Shown here: piece after piece, positions 1 to 9,933 of the stretch
Layout: each line of letters begins with the position of its first letter
Numbering within the stretch: the stretch's first letter is position 1
Source of the DNA: Streptomyces sp. HB132
GTDB taxonomy: Bacteria > Actinomycetota > Actinomycetes > Streptomycetales > Streptomycetaceae
Assembly (NCBI RefSeq): GCF_016909575.1
Contig: NZ_JAFBGA010000015.1
Location: 112,786 to 176,785 of the forward strand
Length of the DNA: 64,000 nucleotides
Reading direction: 5' to 3'
Translations under genes and position numbers: made by a program
The notes under the pieces: model-generated
What the model saw: the letters and a program-made list of their open reading frames with translations, nothing else
What the model was told of the DNA's origin: nothing
Databases searched by the model: none

Positions 1-201
1 CCGGCGGGTGGTGGAGCGGGCGAGGGCGACGATCGCCATGACGATGGCGACCGGGCCGAGCAGGATGTTCATCACCAGCAGGCCGAGCAGGCCGAGCACG
101 AACGAGGCGACGGCGAGCCCGTCCGCCTCCCGGGCGGCGGGACGGTCCTCGCGCGGCGCGGTGCGTGCGGAGGTCGCGGTGCGTGCCGAGGTGAGTGTCA
201 T
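1..201 (-). CDS. Small DUF4190-like membrane protein (partial)
   Basis: The reading frame runs off the left edge, so only the first 67 residues are seen. It starts with a polar Ala/Arg/Thr-rich stretch and then a hydrophobic segment (VASFVLGLLGLLVMNILLG) followed by another, which looks like the DUF4190 type of small actinobacterial membrane protein. The start ATG at 201 is preceded on the minus strand by AAGGAG with seven bases between, a good ribosome binding site. It lies 15 bases after another small membrane protein on the same strand, so the two are probably co-transcribed. Function is unknown; the family assignment rests only on the look of the N-terminus. Confidence 0.6.
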   Translation of the reverse strand, partial: MTLTSARTATSARTAPREDRPAAREADGLAVASFVLGLLGLLVMNILLGPVAIVMAIVALARSTTRR

Positions 202-216
202 GGTGCGGCTCCTTCG

Positions 217-372
217 TCAGCGGGTGCGGTGGGAGAGGCGTTCACGGACACCGAAGACCGCCAGCCAGAGACCGATGACGGCCGCGGCGGTCAGGACCAC
301 GGGGAGCGGAAGGTGCGCGACCGCCCCGAGGACGACCCCCAGCAGGAGCAGGGCGGCGACGAGGACGAGCAT
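217..372 (-). CDS. Very small hydrophobic membrane protein
   Basis: A 51-residue frame that starts at MLVLVAALLLLG and contains two hydrophobic stretches separated by a short loop with prolines, ending in a basic tail (RERLSHRTR). A GTG further upstream (402) would add ten polar residues, but the ATG at 372 has an AAGG site seven bases before it. It is the first gene of a minus-strand pair and is divergent from the TetR gene at 477. No family is recognised and no catalytic residue is visible. The hydrophobic pattern suggests an integral membrane peptide; function unknown. Confidence 0.55.
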   Translation of the reverse strand: MLVLVAALLLLGVVLGAVAHLPLPVVLTAAAVIGLWLAVFGVRERLSHRTR

Positions 373-405
373 GTCCGGCCTTTCTGTGAGCTTTGAGAGC
401 ACAAC

Positions 406-471
406 TGTTCACTGACTCCTGAGTCTAGACCCTCCACCCCTTCCGACGTTCGGAGAACGGTTGTTTACTGA
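406..471. promoter_or_regulatory. Divergent promoter region with repeat pair and palindromes
   Basis: Between the minus-strand membrane pair and the TetR gene lie two copies of TGTTYACTGA (406-415 and 462-471, direct orientation), the palindrome GACTC-CT-GAGTC (414-425) and TCCGA-CGT-TCGGA (442-454). TetR regulators usually bind a palindrome in their own promoter, so these are the natural operator candidates for the gene at 477. Which element is bound cannot be told from sequence alone. Confidence 0.35.
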
Positions 472-476
472 ATGGC

Positions 477-1100
477 ATGAGTCACACCATCGGCATCCGC
501 CAGGCCCAGAAGCTGAGGACGCGCCAGGCACTGCTCGACGCCGCCCTGGAGCTGCTGGAGCACCAGAGCCTGAGCAGCCTGGGGCTGCGCGAGGTGACGC
601 GGGTCGCGGGCGTGACTCCGACCGCCTTCTACCGCCACTTCGACGGCACGGCGGCACTGGGCGTCGCCCTCGTCGAGGAGACCCTGGGGAGCCTGCACGG
701 CATGATCGGCGCGATCCTGGCCGACACCGGGGACAGCGAGGAGAGGCTGGACCGGAGCGTCGGACTGATAGCGCGTCACGTCACGGCGCAGCCGGCCCAC
801 TTCCGCTTCATCGCCCGTGAGCAGCACGGCGGCGTCGGGCAGGTCCGCGAGGCCATCGCCGCACAGCTGCGCGGCTTCGCACAGGAGGTCGCCGACGTCC
901 TCGGCTCCGAGCCGGAGTCCGCGGGCTGGGACCGGGACGACCTGCTGATGCTGGGCGGGCTGTACGTCGACCACATGGTGCTCACGGCCTCGGCCCTGCT
1001 GGACGCCGGTTCGGAGGGCGAGCAGGAGGTCGTGCGGGTGGCACGGCGCAGGTTGCGCCTGGTCACGCTGGGCCGGACCCACTGGCTGGACAGACCGTAG
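477..1100 (+). CDS. TetR family transcriptional regulator
   Basis: A 207-residue one-component repressor. Residues of about 10-60 form a typical TetR helix-turn-helix: LRTRQALLDAALELL, then LGLREVTRVAGVTPTAFYRHF, where the recognition helix ends in the usual FYRHF. The remaining two thirds are helical and would hold the ligand pocket and dimer interface. It is divergent from a small membrane-protein pair and lies 10 bases ahead of an alpha/beta hydrolase on the same strand, so it may control either or both. The ligand is not predictable. No strong Shine-Dalgarno sequence precedes the ATG. Confidence 0.9.
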   Translation: MSHTIGIRQAQKLRTRQALLDAALELLEHQSLSSLGLREVTRVAGVTPTAFYRHFDGTAALGVALVEETLGSLHGMIGAILADTGDSEERLDRSVGLIARHVTAQPAHFRFIAREQHGGVGQVREAIAAQLRGFAQEVADVLGSEPESAGWDRDDLLMLGGLYVDHMVLTASALLDAGSEGEQEVVRVARRRLRLVTLGRTHWLDRP

Positions 1101-1110
1101 GCTCGGCGCC

Positions 1111-1944
1111 ATGAGCGACTGGAGACTCGACCGGACCTTCCTCAGCTCCTCGGGCGAAGTGCGCTGGGCCGTGCTCGGCCCCGAACAGGCGCCGCCCGTC
1201 GTCCTGGTGCACGGCACACCCTTCGCCTCGTACGTGTGGCGGGGCATCGCCCGGGGCCTTGCACAGGACCACCGCGTCCACGTGTGGGACCTGCCGGGCT
1301 ACGGCGCCTCCGCGCAGTACGCCGGCCAGGACGTCTCGCTGCGCGCCCAGGCCTGGGTCCTCACCGAGCTCCTCGAGCACTGGGGGCTGGAGGAACCAGC
1401 CGTGGCCGCCCACGACTTCGGGGGCTGCGTGGCCCTGCGGGCCCACCTCCTGCACGGCGTCCGCTACGAGCGCATGGCCCTCGTCGACCCGGTCGCGCTG
1501 GCCCCGTGGGGTTCACCCGCCTACCGGCTGCTCGGCGGGCAGGCCGAGGTCTTCGGCGGGCTGCCGCCGGACCTGCACCGGGCGCTGGTGACCGAGTACG
1601 TGAGCTCCGCGAGTCACCAGGGGCTGCGCCCGGCGGTGCTGGAGAGGCTGGTCGCCCCCTGGTGCACCGAGGCCGGGCAGCCCGCCTTCTACCGGCAGAT
1701 CGCCCAGAACGACCAGCGCTTCACCGACGAGATCCAGCACCGCTACGGGGAGCTGGATCTGCCCGTGCTGATCTGCTGGGGCACGGAGGACACCTGGATC
1801 CCGGTCGCCCGCGGCCATGAACTGGCCGAGCTGATCCCTGGTGCCGAGCTGCGGCTGATCGACGGGGCGGGACATCTCGTCCAGGAGGACACACCTGCCG
1901 AACTCACTGCGGCCCTCACGCGTTTTCTGCGTACGGCCCCGTGA
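1111..1944 (+). CDS. Alpha/beta hydrolase with an Asp nucleophile elbow
   Basis: A 277-residue alpha/beta hydrolase fold enzyme. The oxyanion-hole motif VLVHGTPFASY is at residues 32-41. The nucleophile elbow reads HDFGG (Asp about residue 102) rather than the GxSxG of esterases, which is the pattern of haloalkane or fluoroacetate dehalogenases and epoxide hydrolases. A later acid (WGTEDTWIPV) and the catalytic His (DGAGHLVQED) complete the triad. A cap domain sits between. It follows the TetR gene by 10 bases and is probably its co-transcribed target. The natural substrate is unknown; a C-halogen or epoxide bond is an inference from the Asp nucleophile. Confidence 0.8.
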   Translation: MSDWRLDRTFLSSSGEVRWAVLGPEQAPPVVLVHGTPFASYVWRGIARGLAQDHRVHVWDLPGYGASAQYAGQDVSLRAQAWVLTELLEHWGLEEPAVAAHDFGGCVALRAHLLHGVRYERMALVDPVALAPWGSPAYRLLGGQAEVFGGLPPDLHRALVTEYVSSASHQGLRPAVLERLVAPWCTEAGQPAFYRQIAQNDQRFTDEIQHRYGELDLPVLICWGTEDTWIPVARGHELAELIPGAELRLIDGAGHLVQEDTPAELTAALTRFLRTAP

Positions 1945-1993
1945 CCGCGACCGCGGCCCCGATGGGCGCGGCGCGGCCGGAGGCGGCGGAGCA

Positions 1994-2029
1994 GGCGATA
2001 GGCGGGGCGGGGCGGGCGATAGGCGGGGC
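1994..2029. repeat. Tandem 15-nt repeat between convergent genes
   Basis: GGCGATAGGCGGGGC occurs at 1994-2008 and again at 2015-2029, 21 bases apart, exactly in the gap between the hydrolase and thioesterase stop codons. It is probably a small local duplication; no hairpin with a clear loop is formed by it. Confidence 0.6.
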
Positions 2030-2902
2030 TCAGCGCGGGGCGCGGGCCAGTTGGCGGGACTGCGCGACGAGACGGTCGGCGCTGTCCCAGACGTCCGCGT
2101 CCTCCTCCAGGAAGCCGCCGGCCAGGTTGCGGGTGGTGATGGAGACGCGGAGCGGGCCCGGGGCCGGGCGGCAGCGGATGTGAGTGGTGAGCTCGATGGT
2201 GGGCGTCCAGCCCTTCAGACCCAGCTCGAAGGAGGTCGGCGGCAGGGCGTCCACGGTGAGGAGCAGCGAGAGCGGGTCCGCGTCGCGGCCGTCCGCGAGC
2301 CCGAACCAGCCCCGCATCTCGCCTTTGCCGGACGGCGCGCCGACGGCCCAGCCGACCGTCGCCGGGTCGAGCTTGATGTCCAGCCGTTCGGTGATCGCGG
2401 AGCTGCCGGGGATCACCGGCGCCCCGTCGCTCGTTCCGAGGCACTGCTCGAGGGGCGGGATGGCGGGCGGCTCCGCCGATGTGCGGATCTCGCCGGTCAG
2501 GCCGTCCAGGTCCCCATAGGTGGCCAGCACGCGGATGCGTTCGACCTCCGTGCCGTCCTCCGCGAACTGGAAGAGGGATGCCTCGCCGGTGGAGAGGGTG
2601 CGGCCGGTGCGGACGACCTGGGTGCGGATCACGGCGGGCCCGGGGACGGAGGCCGTGAGGTAGTGCGCGGAGACCGAGAAGGGGTCGGAGTGCGGGAGCG
2701 CCTCGCCGAGTGCGCGGCCGAGCATGGCGAGCAGATAGCCGCCGTTGACGGCGCGGATGATCGTCCAGCCCGCAGAGAGTTCCGCGTCGTAGACGCCCTC
2801 CTCGCGGAGGGTGACGGCGGTGTCGCGGTCGAACTCGCTGTCACCGATGGTCGCCTGTGCCGCGCTTACCGCGCACGACTCCTGAGTTGCTGCCTGTGCC
2901 AT
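2030..2902 (-). CDS. Acyl-CoA thioesterase family protein (double hotdog)
   Basis: About 290 residues, the size of the TesB-like double-hotdog thioesterases found throughout Actinobacteria. Typical features are an N-terminal hotdog with GWTIIRAVNGGYLLAMLGRAL, the run THIRCRPAPGPLRVS in the second repeat, and a C-terminal QSRQLA close to the QSxQLA consensus. It should hydrolyse acyl-CoA esters in the cytoplasm. I chose the ATG at 2902; a GTG at 2911 is also possible, and neither has a clear ribosome site. Just upstream lies TACTGAGCGGTA (near 2926-2937), an imperfect palindrome of the kind bound by TetR-type fatty-acid regulators. Confidence 0.75.
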   Translation of the reverse strand: MAQAATQESCAVSAAQATIGDSEFDRDTAVTLREEGVYDAELSAGWTIIRAVNGGYLLAMLGRALGEALPHSDPFSVSAHYLTASVPGPAVIRTQVVRTGRTLSTGEASLFQFAEDGTEVERIRVLATYGDLDGLTGEIRTSAEPPAIPPLEQCLGTSDGAPVIPGSSAITERLDIKLDPATVGWAVGAPSGKGEMRGWFGLADGRDADPLSLLLTVDALPPTSFELGLKGWTPTIELTTHIRCRPAPGPLRVSITTRNLAGGFLEEDADVWDSADRLVAQSRQLARAPR

Positions 2903-2952
2903 GGACCGCACGGTACACCGATCCTATTACTGAGCGGTAGCTTTTGTTGCCG

Positions 2953-3624
2953 TCAGATGACGGACGGGCTCTCCTCCGCCCTCGCCGAGCGCCTGTTGTA
3001 GGCGCGCGGTGCCCGCCAGTGGAAGCGCATCGCCAGCAAGCGGAGGACGAACGCCGTGACCACGGCGGCGCCGCTCGTGTAGGCGTTGAGCACCTCGAAT
3101 CGGATGCAGAGCACCACCATCACGGCCCCGACGACCGCGGGCACGGCGTACAGATCCCGGTCCCAGCGCAGCAGCGAGGGCACCTCGTTGGCCAGGACGT
3201 CACGCAGCACACCGCCGCCCACCGCGGTCGCCAGTCCGAGGGCGGCGGACGAGGTGAGGCCGAGGCCGTATTCGTAGGCCTTGATCGTGCCCGCCACGCA
3301 GAAGAGGCCCAGCCCCGCCGCGTCGAACACGTTGACGCCGACCTGGATCCGCTCCACGTGCGGGTGCAGGAAGAAGACCAGGCCGGCGGCGATCAGCGGC
3401 GTCAGGAAGTAGCCGAGATCGGTGAAGGCGGCCGGGGGGATCGCGCCGATCATGACGTCACGGAAGATCCCTCCGCCCAGCGCTGTCACCTCGGCGAGGA
3501 CCGCGATGCCGAAGACATCGAAGTTCTTGCGTACGGCGAGCAGGGCGCCCGAGATCGCGAAGACGAAGATTCCGACGATGTCGAGGGCATGCTGGACGGA
3601 GGGGGTGAAGAGTTCGTTGAGCAC
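2953..3624 (-). CDS. Trimeric intracellular cation channel (TRIC/UPF0126) family protein
   Basis: A 223-residue membrane protein with about seven hydrophobic segments arranged as two homologous repeats. Each repeat carries the family motif GGGxxRD: ALGGGIFRDVM in the first half and AVGGGVLRDVL in the second. Prokaryotic TRIC proteins form homotrimeric potassium-permeable channels in the cytoplasmic membrane. It begins 18 bases after the last gene of the oligopeptide importer on the same strand, so it may be read through from that operon, although a functional link is not obvious. Length matches the family. Confidence 0.85.
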   Translation of the reverse strand: MLNELFTPSVQHALDIVGIFVFAISGALLAVRKNFDVFGIAVLAEVTALGGGIFRDVMIGAIPPAAFTDLGYFLTPLIAAGLVFFLHPHVERIQVGVNVFDAAGLGLFCVAGTIKAYEYGLGLTSSAALGLATAVGGGVLRDVLANEVPSLLRWDRDLYAVPAVVGAVMVVLCIRFEVLNAYTSGAAVVTAFVLRLLAMRFHWRAPRAYNRRSARAEESPSVI

Positions 3625-3642
3625 CGGGCAATTGTGCCGGTC

Positions 3643-4970
<1,328 letters not shown>

Positions 4971-4974
<4 letters not shown>

Positions 4975-6059
4975 AGCTTCGGCGCAATCTCTTCGGTCCA
5001 GATCCGGTCGCGCTGCTCACGCGACATGTGGCACGCGGAGTGGTGCCCGTCGCTGACCTGCTGCAGCTCCGGGCGCTCGGTGCGGGTGATGTTGTCCGGC
5101 GGGACGTCGGCGTACGGGCAGCGCGGGTGGAAGGCGCAGCCCGAGGGGACGTTGATGAGGCTGGGCGGCGAGCCCTTGACCGGGATGAGCCGGTCGGTCT
5201 GCTCGCGGTCGATGCGGGGCATCGAGCCGAGCAGGCCCCAGGTGTAGGGGTGCTGGGGCTCGTAGAACACCTTCTCGGCGCTGCCGCGCTCGATGCAGCG
5301 TCCCGCGTACATCACGAGCAGGTTGTCGGCGATCTCGGCGACGACGCCGAGGTCGTGGGTGATCATGACGACCGCGGAGCCGAACTCCTTCTGCAGGTCG
5401 CGGATGAGGTCGAGGATCTGCGCCTGGACGGTGACGTCGAGGGCGGTCGTCGGCTCGTCGGCGATGAGCAGCTGCGGGTTGTTGACCAGGGCCATCGCGA
5501 TCATCGCGCGCTGGCGCATACCGCCGGAGAACTGGTGCGGGTAGTCCTCGTACCGCCGGTGCGGCTCCGGGATGCCCACGCGGTCGAGCATCTCGACCGC
5601 GCGCTTCTTCGCGGTCTTCTTGTCGACCTTGTTGTGGACCCGGTGGGCCTCCACGATCTGCGCGCCGATGCTGTAGTACGGGTGCAGGGCGGACAGCGGG
5701 TCCTGGAAGATCATGGCCATCTTCTGGCCGCGGAGCTTGCGCACACGCTCGGGACCGGCGCCGATGAGCTCCTCGCCGTCGAGCCAGATCTCACCGCCGA
5801 TGCGGGCTCGCTCCGAGGTGTGCAGACCCATGATCCCCAGTGAGGTCACGGACTTGCCGGAGCCCGACTCGCCGACGATGCCGAGGGTCTGGCCGGCCTT
5901 CAGGTCGAAGCTGACGCCGTCGACGGACTTGACCAGACCGTCGTCGGTGTCGAAGTGCACGCTGAGGTTGCGTACGGACAGGAATTCCTTGTCGTCACCC
6001 GAACGCGGGGCCGGGATGGCGTCCGCTGCCGGGGAGTCCTTCTTGATTGCGTCGCTCAT
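4971..6059 (-). CDS. Oligopeptide/dipeptide ABC importer ATPase (DppD/OppD type)
   Basis: A 362-residue ATPase, partner of the following gene in the ATPase heterodimer of a peptide importer. Walker A is GESGSGKSV, the signature is FSGGMRQRAMIAMAL and Walker B is LLIADEPTTALD. The C-terminal oligopeptide domain includes VPSGCAFHPRCPYAD, whose cysteines resemble the iron-sulfur or structural Cys cluster of this subfamily. The FSGGMRQR form of the signature is usual for the DppD/OppD side. It overlaps its neighbours by four bases at both ends, so the three genes are translated as a coupled set. Confidence 0.9.
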
Positions 6060-7045
6060 GAGAGCCTCACCCGGGGGTCGATCGCGGCGTACACGAGGTC
6101 CACCAGCAGGTTGCAGATGACGATGAAGAAGGCGGCGACCAGGGTCACGCCCATCACCTTGGGCAGGTCGGCGGTGGTCACGCCCTGGATGGCGAAGGCA
6201 CCCAGCCCCTGGAAGGAGAAGACCCGTTCGGTGATGACCGCGCCGCCGAGCAGCAGCGCGAAGTCCATGCCGAAGATCGTGACGAGCGGGGTGAGCGCCG
6301 AGCGCAGCCCGTGTTTGACGACCACCTTGCGTTCCTTGAGGCCCTTGGCCCGCGCGGTTCTGATGTAGTCCTCACCCATCGTCTCCAGCATCCCCGCCCG
6401 GGTGAGCCGGGCGTAGAGCGCGGAGTACAGCAGGGCGAGTGTGCACCAGGGCAGGACCAGGCTGCTCGCCCACGCGAGCGGATCGTCGGCGAACGGGACG
6501 TACTCCCCGTTGCCGAACAGCGCCAGGACGACGAGACCGGTGAAGAACATCGGGAGCGAGACGCCGGCGAGAGCGACGCCCATCGAGACGCGGTCGAAGA
6601 ACGATCCCCGCTTCAGCGCCGAGAGGACGCCGATCGCCACACCGGAGATGACCCAGATGACGGCGGCACCGACGGCCAGCGACAGCGTGACCGGGACCCG
6701 GTCCACGAGCTGCGGCCAGATCTCGGTGTGGGTCTTGAAGGAGTACCCGAAGCACGGGGCGTTGCACGTGACGGGGTCGGGGCCGAACTGGTACTCGGCG
6801 CCGACGACGATGCCCTTGACGAAGTTCCAGTACTGGAGGTACAGGGGCTGGTCGAGCCCCAGGTTCTTCTTGACCGCGGCGATGACGTCCGGGTCGGGGC
6901 TCTTGCCCACGTACTGGGCGGCCATCGAGTCGAGTGTCTGCCCGCCGAGACGGGGCACGAGGAAGAAGATCGCGAACGTGACTGCGCTGACCACCAGCAG
7001 CAGCAACACCGCGGCGAATACGCGTCGAATGATGTACGCAGCCAC
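6056..7045 (-). CDS. Peptide ABC importer permease (DppB/OppB type)
   Basis: A 329-residue inner-membrane permease beginning MAAYIIRRVFAAVLLLLVVSAVTF, the classic first transmembrane helix of DppB-like proteins. A long extracytoplasmic loop with two cysteines (VTCNAPCFGY) follows, then five more helices and the cytoplasmic coupling motif around EDYIRTARAKGLKERKVVVKH, the EAA loop that contacts the ATPase. It is separated from the binding-protein gene by 90 bases containing a strong hairpin and overlaps the next gene by four bases. Confidence 0.9.
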   Translation of the reverse strand: MAAYIIRRVFAAVLLLLVVSAVTFAIFFLVPRLGGQTLDSMAAQYVGKSPDPDVIAAVKKNLGLDQPLYLQYWNFVKGIVVGAEYQFGPDPVTCNAPCFGYSFKTHTEIWPQLVDRVPVTLSLAVGAAVIWVISGVAIGVLSALKRGSFFDRVSMGVALAGVSLPMFFTGLVVLALFGNGEYVPFADDPLAWASSLVLPWCTLALLYSALYARLTRAGMLETMGEDYIRTARAKGLKERKVVVKHGLRSALTPLVTIFGMDFALLLGGAVITERVFSFQGLGAFAIQGVTTADLPKVMGVTLVAAFFIVICNLLVDLVYAAIDPRVRLS

Positions 7046-7053
7046 AGCCGTGC

Positions 7054-7096
7054 GGCGCCGGGCGGGCGGACGGGGTACGCCCGCCGGCCCGGCGCC
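7054..7096 (-). terminator. Strong intercistronic hairpin between binding protein and permease genes
   Basis: GGCGCCGGGC (7054-7063) pairs perfectly with GCCCGGCGCC (7087-7096), with further GGGC/GCCC pairing inside. No T-run follows. It sits between the solute-binding gene and the downstream permease/ATPase genes, where peptide and sugar importer operons often carry a stabilising or partially terminating stem-loop so that the binding protein is made in excess. Confidence 0.6.
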
Positions 7097-7135
7097 TTCA
7101 CCTGCCTTTCAAGGGATGCTGTCGATGAACAGGTG

Positions 7136-8896
7136 TTACTTGGTGGACGTCATCAGCACGTAGTCGTACATGCCGAGGTACGCGTCCGTGACCGTGACGT
7201 TCGCCGCGGAGTCCGGGCGGTAGAGCAGGTTCTTGCGGTAGACGAGGGGAACGAGCGAAGCGCTCTCCATAACCTTCTGGTCGACCTCGCCCCACGTGGC
7301 GTTGCGCTTCGTGGTGTCCACCGTGCCGATGCCGTTGACGAGGGCCTCGTTGACGCCCTTGTCGTCCAGCTCCATGAGGTTCGTGCCACCGGAAGGCTTG
7401 ATGGCCGAGCCGTTCACGATCTGGTCCAGGAAGCCGAAGCCGGTCGGCCAGTCGGCGCCCCACTGCATCATCATCATGCCCGCGTTGTTCTTGTGGACCC
7501 ACTCCGGGACACCGGCGAAGTCCGTGAAGTACTTGTCCGACGGGAACTGCTTGATCTCGGCGGTGATACCGATCGCCTTCAGGCTGCCCTGGAGCTGCGT
7601 GGCGGCGGTGATCTCGTCGGGACGGTCCGAGCGCGCGGTCAGCGTGGTCTTGAAGCCCTTGGGCTTACCGCACTTGGTCAGGTGCTCCTTCGCCTTGGCG
7701 ACGTCACCCTTGCTGCCCTCGGTCGGGTACAGGTCGAACTTCTTGTAACCGGCGACGGTGGGCGGGATGACCGTGCTGGCCGGGTCGCCCTTGACCGAGC
7801 CACCGATCGAGTCGATCAGGCTCTGCTTGTCGACGGCGTACTGCACGGCCTTGCGGCAGTCGATGTTGTCGAACGGCTTCACCTTGACGTTCAGCGCCAT
7901 GTACTGCAGGGCACCGGCGTACGGGTTGTCCGTCTTCGCCTTCTCCGCGGCCTTGACCAGGACCTTCGGCTGGGTCTTGGACTGCAGACCCGTACCGGCG
8001 ATGTCCGCGGTGCTCACGTCGTTGAGGAGGTGGTCGTCGACCGTGGTGGGGTTGACGTTCAGCTTCAGCTCGACCTTGTCCGGCAGGGCCTTGCGGATCG
8101 GGTCCGTCTTCGGGTCCCACTCCGGGTTGCGGACGAGGGTCGCGCCCTTGCTCTCGTCGTACGCCGAGAACTTGTACGGACCCGAGGAGACCATCTTCTG
8201 GACGTAGCTGGCGCCCGTGTCGGACTTCTGCGGGACCGGAGCGGTCTGCGAGAAGGCCGCGAGGTAGTCCATGTCCGCGAACGGCTTGTTCAGCTTGAAG
8301 ACGATCGTGTGGTCGTCCGGCGTCTCGATGGACTTGAGGCCCTCGGCCGACTTGTCCTTGTACGGACCCTTGTACTTGTCGCCGCCCTCGAGGTACGCCT
8401 TGAAGTACGTCGGGCCGTTGGAGAGTGCCTCCGGCGCGAAGTTGGAGCGCTCGACGGCGTACTTGACGTCCTTCGAGGTGATCTCGGTGCCGTCCTCGAA
8501 CTTCACGCCCTTGCGGAGCGTGTACGTCCAGGTCTTGGCGTCGTCGCTGGCCTTGCCGAGGCTCGTGGCGAGGTCGGGGACGACCTCCAGGCTCTCCTTG
8601 CCGGCGGCCGGCTTGAAGGTGACCAGGGAACGGGCGTACAGGCGGGAGAAGTTCTGCACCCAGCCGTAGTACGTGTTGCCCGGGTCCAGGGAGTCCGGCC
8701 CGCTGGAGTGCTCGTACGTGACCGTCCCCCCCTTCTTGTCGGTCGCGTTGACGATGCCCGACATCGCGGCGTCAGCCTTGGCGTTGCCCCCACCGCCGTT
8801 GCTGTCACCGCCCGAGTCGCTGCCGCTGCACGCCGATGCGCCGAGCGATACCGCCACGGCCACGGCTATGGCCGCTGCTGTCTTTCTGTTCTGCAT
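7136..8896 (-). CDS. Oligopeptide-binding lipoprotein of the ABC importer
   Basis: A 586-residue periplasmic-type binding protein (SBP family 5) anchored outside the membrane. I chose the ATG at 8896, which gives MQNRKTAAAIAVAVAVSLG, a normal lipoprotein signal ending in ASAC, followed by a Gly/Ser/Asp-rich linker. The longer upstream frame would bury this signal. Family features include PDSLDPGNTY near the N-terminus and RKGVKFEDGTEITSKDVKYA. It should capture peptides and hand them to the two permeases. Gene order permease - binding protein - permease - ATPase - ATPase resembles the S. coelicolor bldK-type operons, but identity to BldKB cannot be claimed. Confidence 0.9.
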   Translation of the reverse strand: MQNRKTAAAIAVAVAVSLGASACSGSDSGGDSNGGGGNAKADAAMSGIVNATDKKGGTVTYEHSSGPDSLDPGNTYYGWVQNFSRLYARSLVTFKPAAGKESLEVVPDLATSLGKASDDAKTWTYTLRKGVKFEDGTEITSKDVKYAVERSNFAPEALSNGPTYFKAYLEGGDKYKGPYKDKSAEGLKSIETPDDHTIVFKLNKPFADMDYLAAFSQTAPVPQKSDTGASYVQKMVSSGPYKFSAYDESKGATLVRNPEWDPKTDPIRKALPDKVELKLNVNPTTVDDHLLNDVSTADIAGTGLQSKTQPKVLVKAAEKAKTDNPYAGALQYMALNVKVKPFDNIDCRKAVQYAVDKQSLIDSIGGSVKGDPASTVIPPTVAGYKKFDLYPTEGSKGDVAKAKEHLTKCGKPKGFKTTLTARSDRPDEITAATQLQGSLKAIGITAEIKQFPSDKYFTDFAGVPEWVHKNNAGMMMMQWGADWPTGFGFLDQIVNGSAIKPSGGTNLMELDDKGVNEALVNGIGTVDTTKRNATWGEVDQKVMESASLVPLVYRKNLLYRPDSAANVTVTDAYLGMYDYVLMTSTK

Positions 8897-8940
8897 GCTG
8901 AGGAAAGCCCCCTCGCTAGTCCGGTGCGGCACTGCCGCGA

Positions 8941-9933
8941 TTACTTGCCACGAGGGTCGAGTGCGTCGCGCAGCCCGTCCCCCAGCAGATTGAAGGCCAG
9001 CACGGTGATGAAGATCGCCATGCCGGGGATGACCATGAACATCGGGTCCACCTCGTAGAGGTCGACCGCCTGCGTGAGCATGCCGCCCCATGACGCCTGC
9101 GGCGGCGCGATCCCGACACCGAGGAAGGACAGCGAGGCCTCGAAGAGGATGTTCGTGGGGATCAGCAGCGTCGCGTACACGAGGATCGGCGCGATCAGGT
9201 TGGGCAGCAGTTCGCGGAACAGGATGAACGGGCCGCGTGCGCCCAGCGACCTGGCGGCCTCGACGAACTCGCGCTCACGCAGCGACAGGGTCTGCGCGCG
9301 GACGATGCGGCCGATGTAGGGCCAGCTGAAGAAGCCGATCACGAAGATCAGGACCGCGATCCGCAGCGTGAGCCCCTGCATTCCGAACGCTTCACCCTGC
9401 AGGGAGGCGGAGATGGAGATCGCGAAGAGCAGCAGCGGGAAGGCGAGGAAGGTGTCCATCATCCGGCTGATGAAGCTGTCCACCCAGCCGCCGTAGAACC
9501 CGGCCACGACGCCCATCACGACGCCGATGACGACGGAGAGCAGCGTGGAGCCGACGGCCACCACGAGGGAGACCCAGGAGCCTTCGAGGATGCGCGCCAG
9601 GATGTCTCGCCCGGTCTGCGGTTCGACTCCGAGGGGGTGGTCCCAGCTGATGCCCCCGAGGGCGCCCTTGGGCGCCAGCATCACGGGGTCGACCAGGCTC
9701 TGGTTGAACGCGTTGGGGTCGAGCCCGAGGAGCGACTGGAGCGGCTTGGACAGCACCGCCGTGAGGATCAGCAGCACGACAACGATGCCACCGGCCATCG
9801 CCGCCTTGTCCCGCTTGAAGCGGGTCCAGGCGATGCGGCCGAGCGAACGACCCTCGATCTCCTTGCTCCCGGCGCCTTCCAGCACCGTTTCGGGCCGCAC
9901 GTCCGCCCCGGTGGTCTCGATCGGTGCCGTCAT
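8941..9933 (-). CDS. Peptide ABC importer permease (DppC/OppC type)
   Basis: A 330-residue permease with a polar cytoplasmic N-terminus of about 40 residues and the DppC-type first helix (GGIVVVLLILTAVLS). It contains DHPLGVEPQTGRDILARIL, the well-conserved segment of this subfamily, and the EAA coupling loop near LREREFVEAARSLGARG. It is the first gene of the importer operon; the binding-protein gene starts 44 bases after its stop. Together with the DppB-type subunit it forms the membrane channel. Confidence 0.9.
   Translation of the reverse strand: MTAPIETTGADVRPETVLEGAGSKEIEGRSLGRIAWTRFKRDKAAMAGGIVVVLLILTAVLSKPLQSLLGLDPNAFNQSLVDPVMLAPKGALGGISWDHPLGVEPQTGRDILARILEGSWVSLVVAVGSTLLSVVIGVVMGVVAGFYGGWVDSFISRMMDTFLAFPLLLFAISISASLQGEAFGMQGLTLRIAVLIFVIGFFSWPYIGRIVRAQTLSLREREFVEAARSLGARGPFILFRELLPNLIAPILVYATLLIPTNILFEASLSFLGVGIAPPQASWGGMLTQAVDLYEVDPMFMVIPGMAIFITVLAFNLLGDGLRDALDPRGK

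Noticed and set aside
6311..9058. Plus-strand open frame of 915 codons over the importer genes
   Set aside because: Antisense shadow of well-supported permease and binding-protein genes, with no family resemblance.
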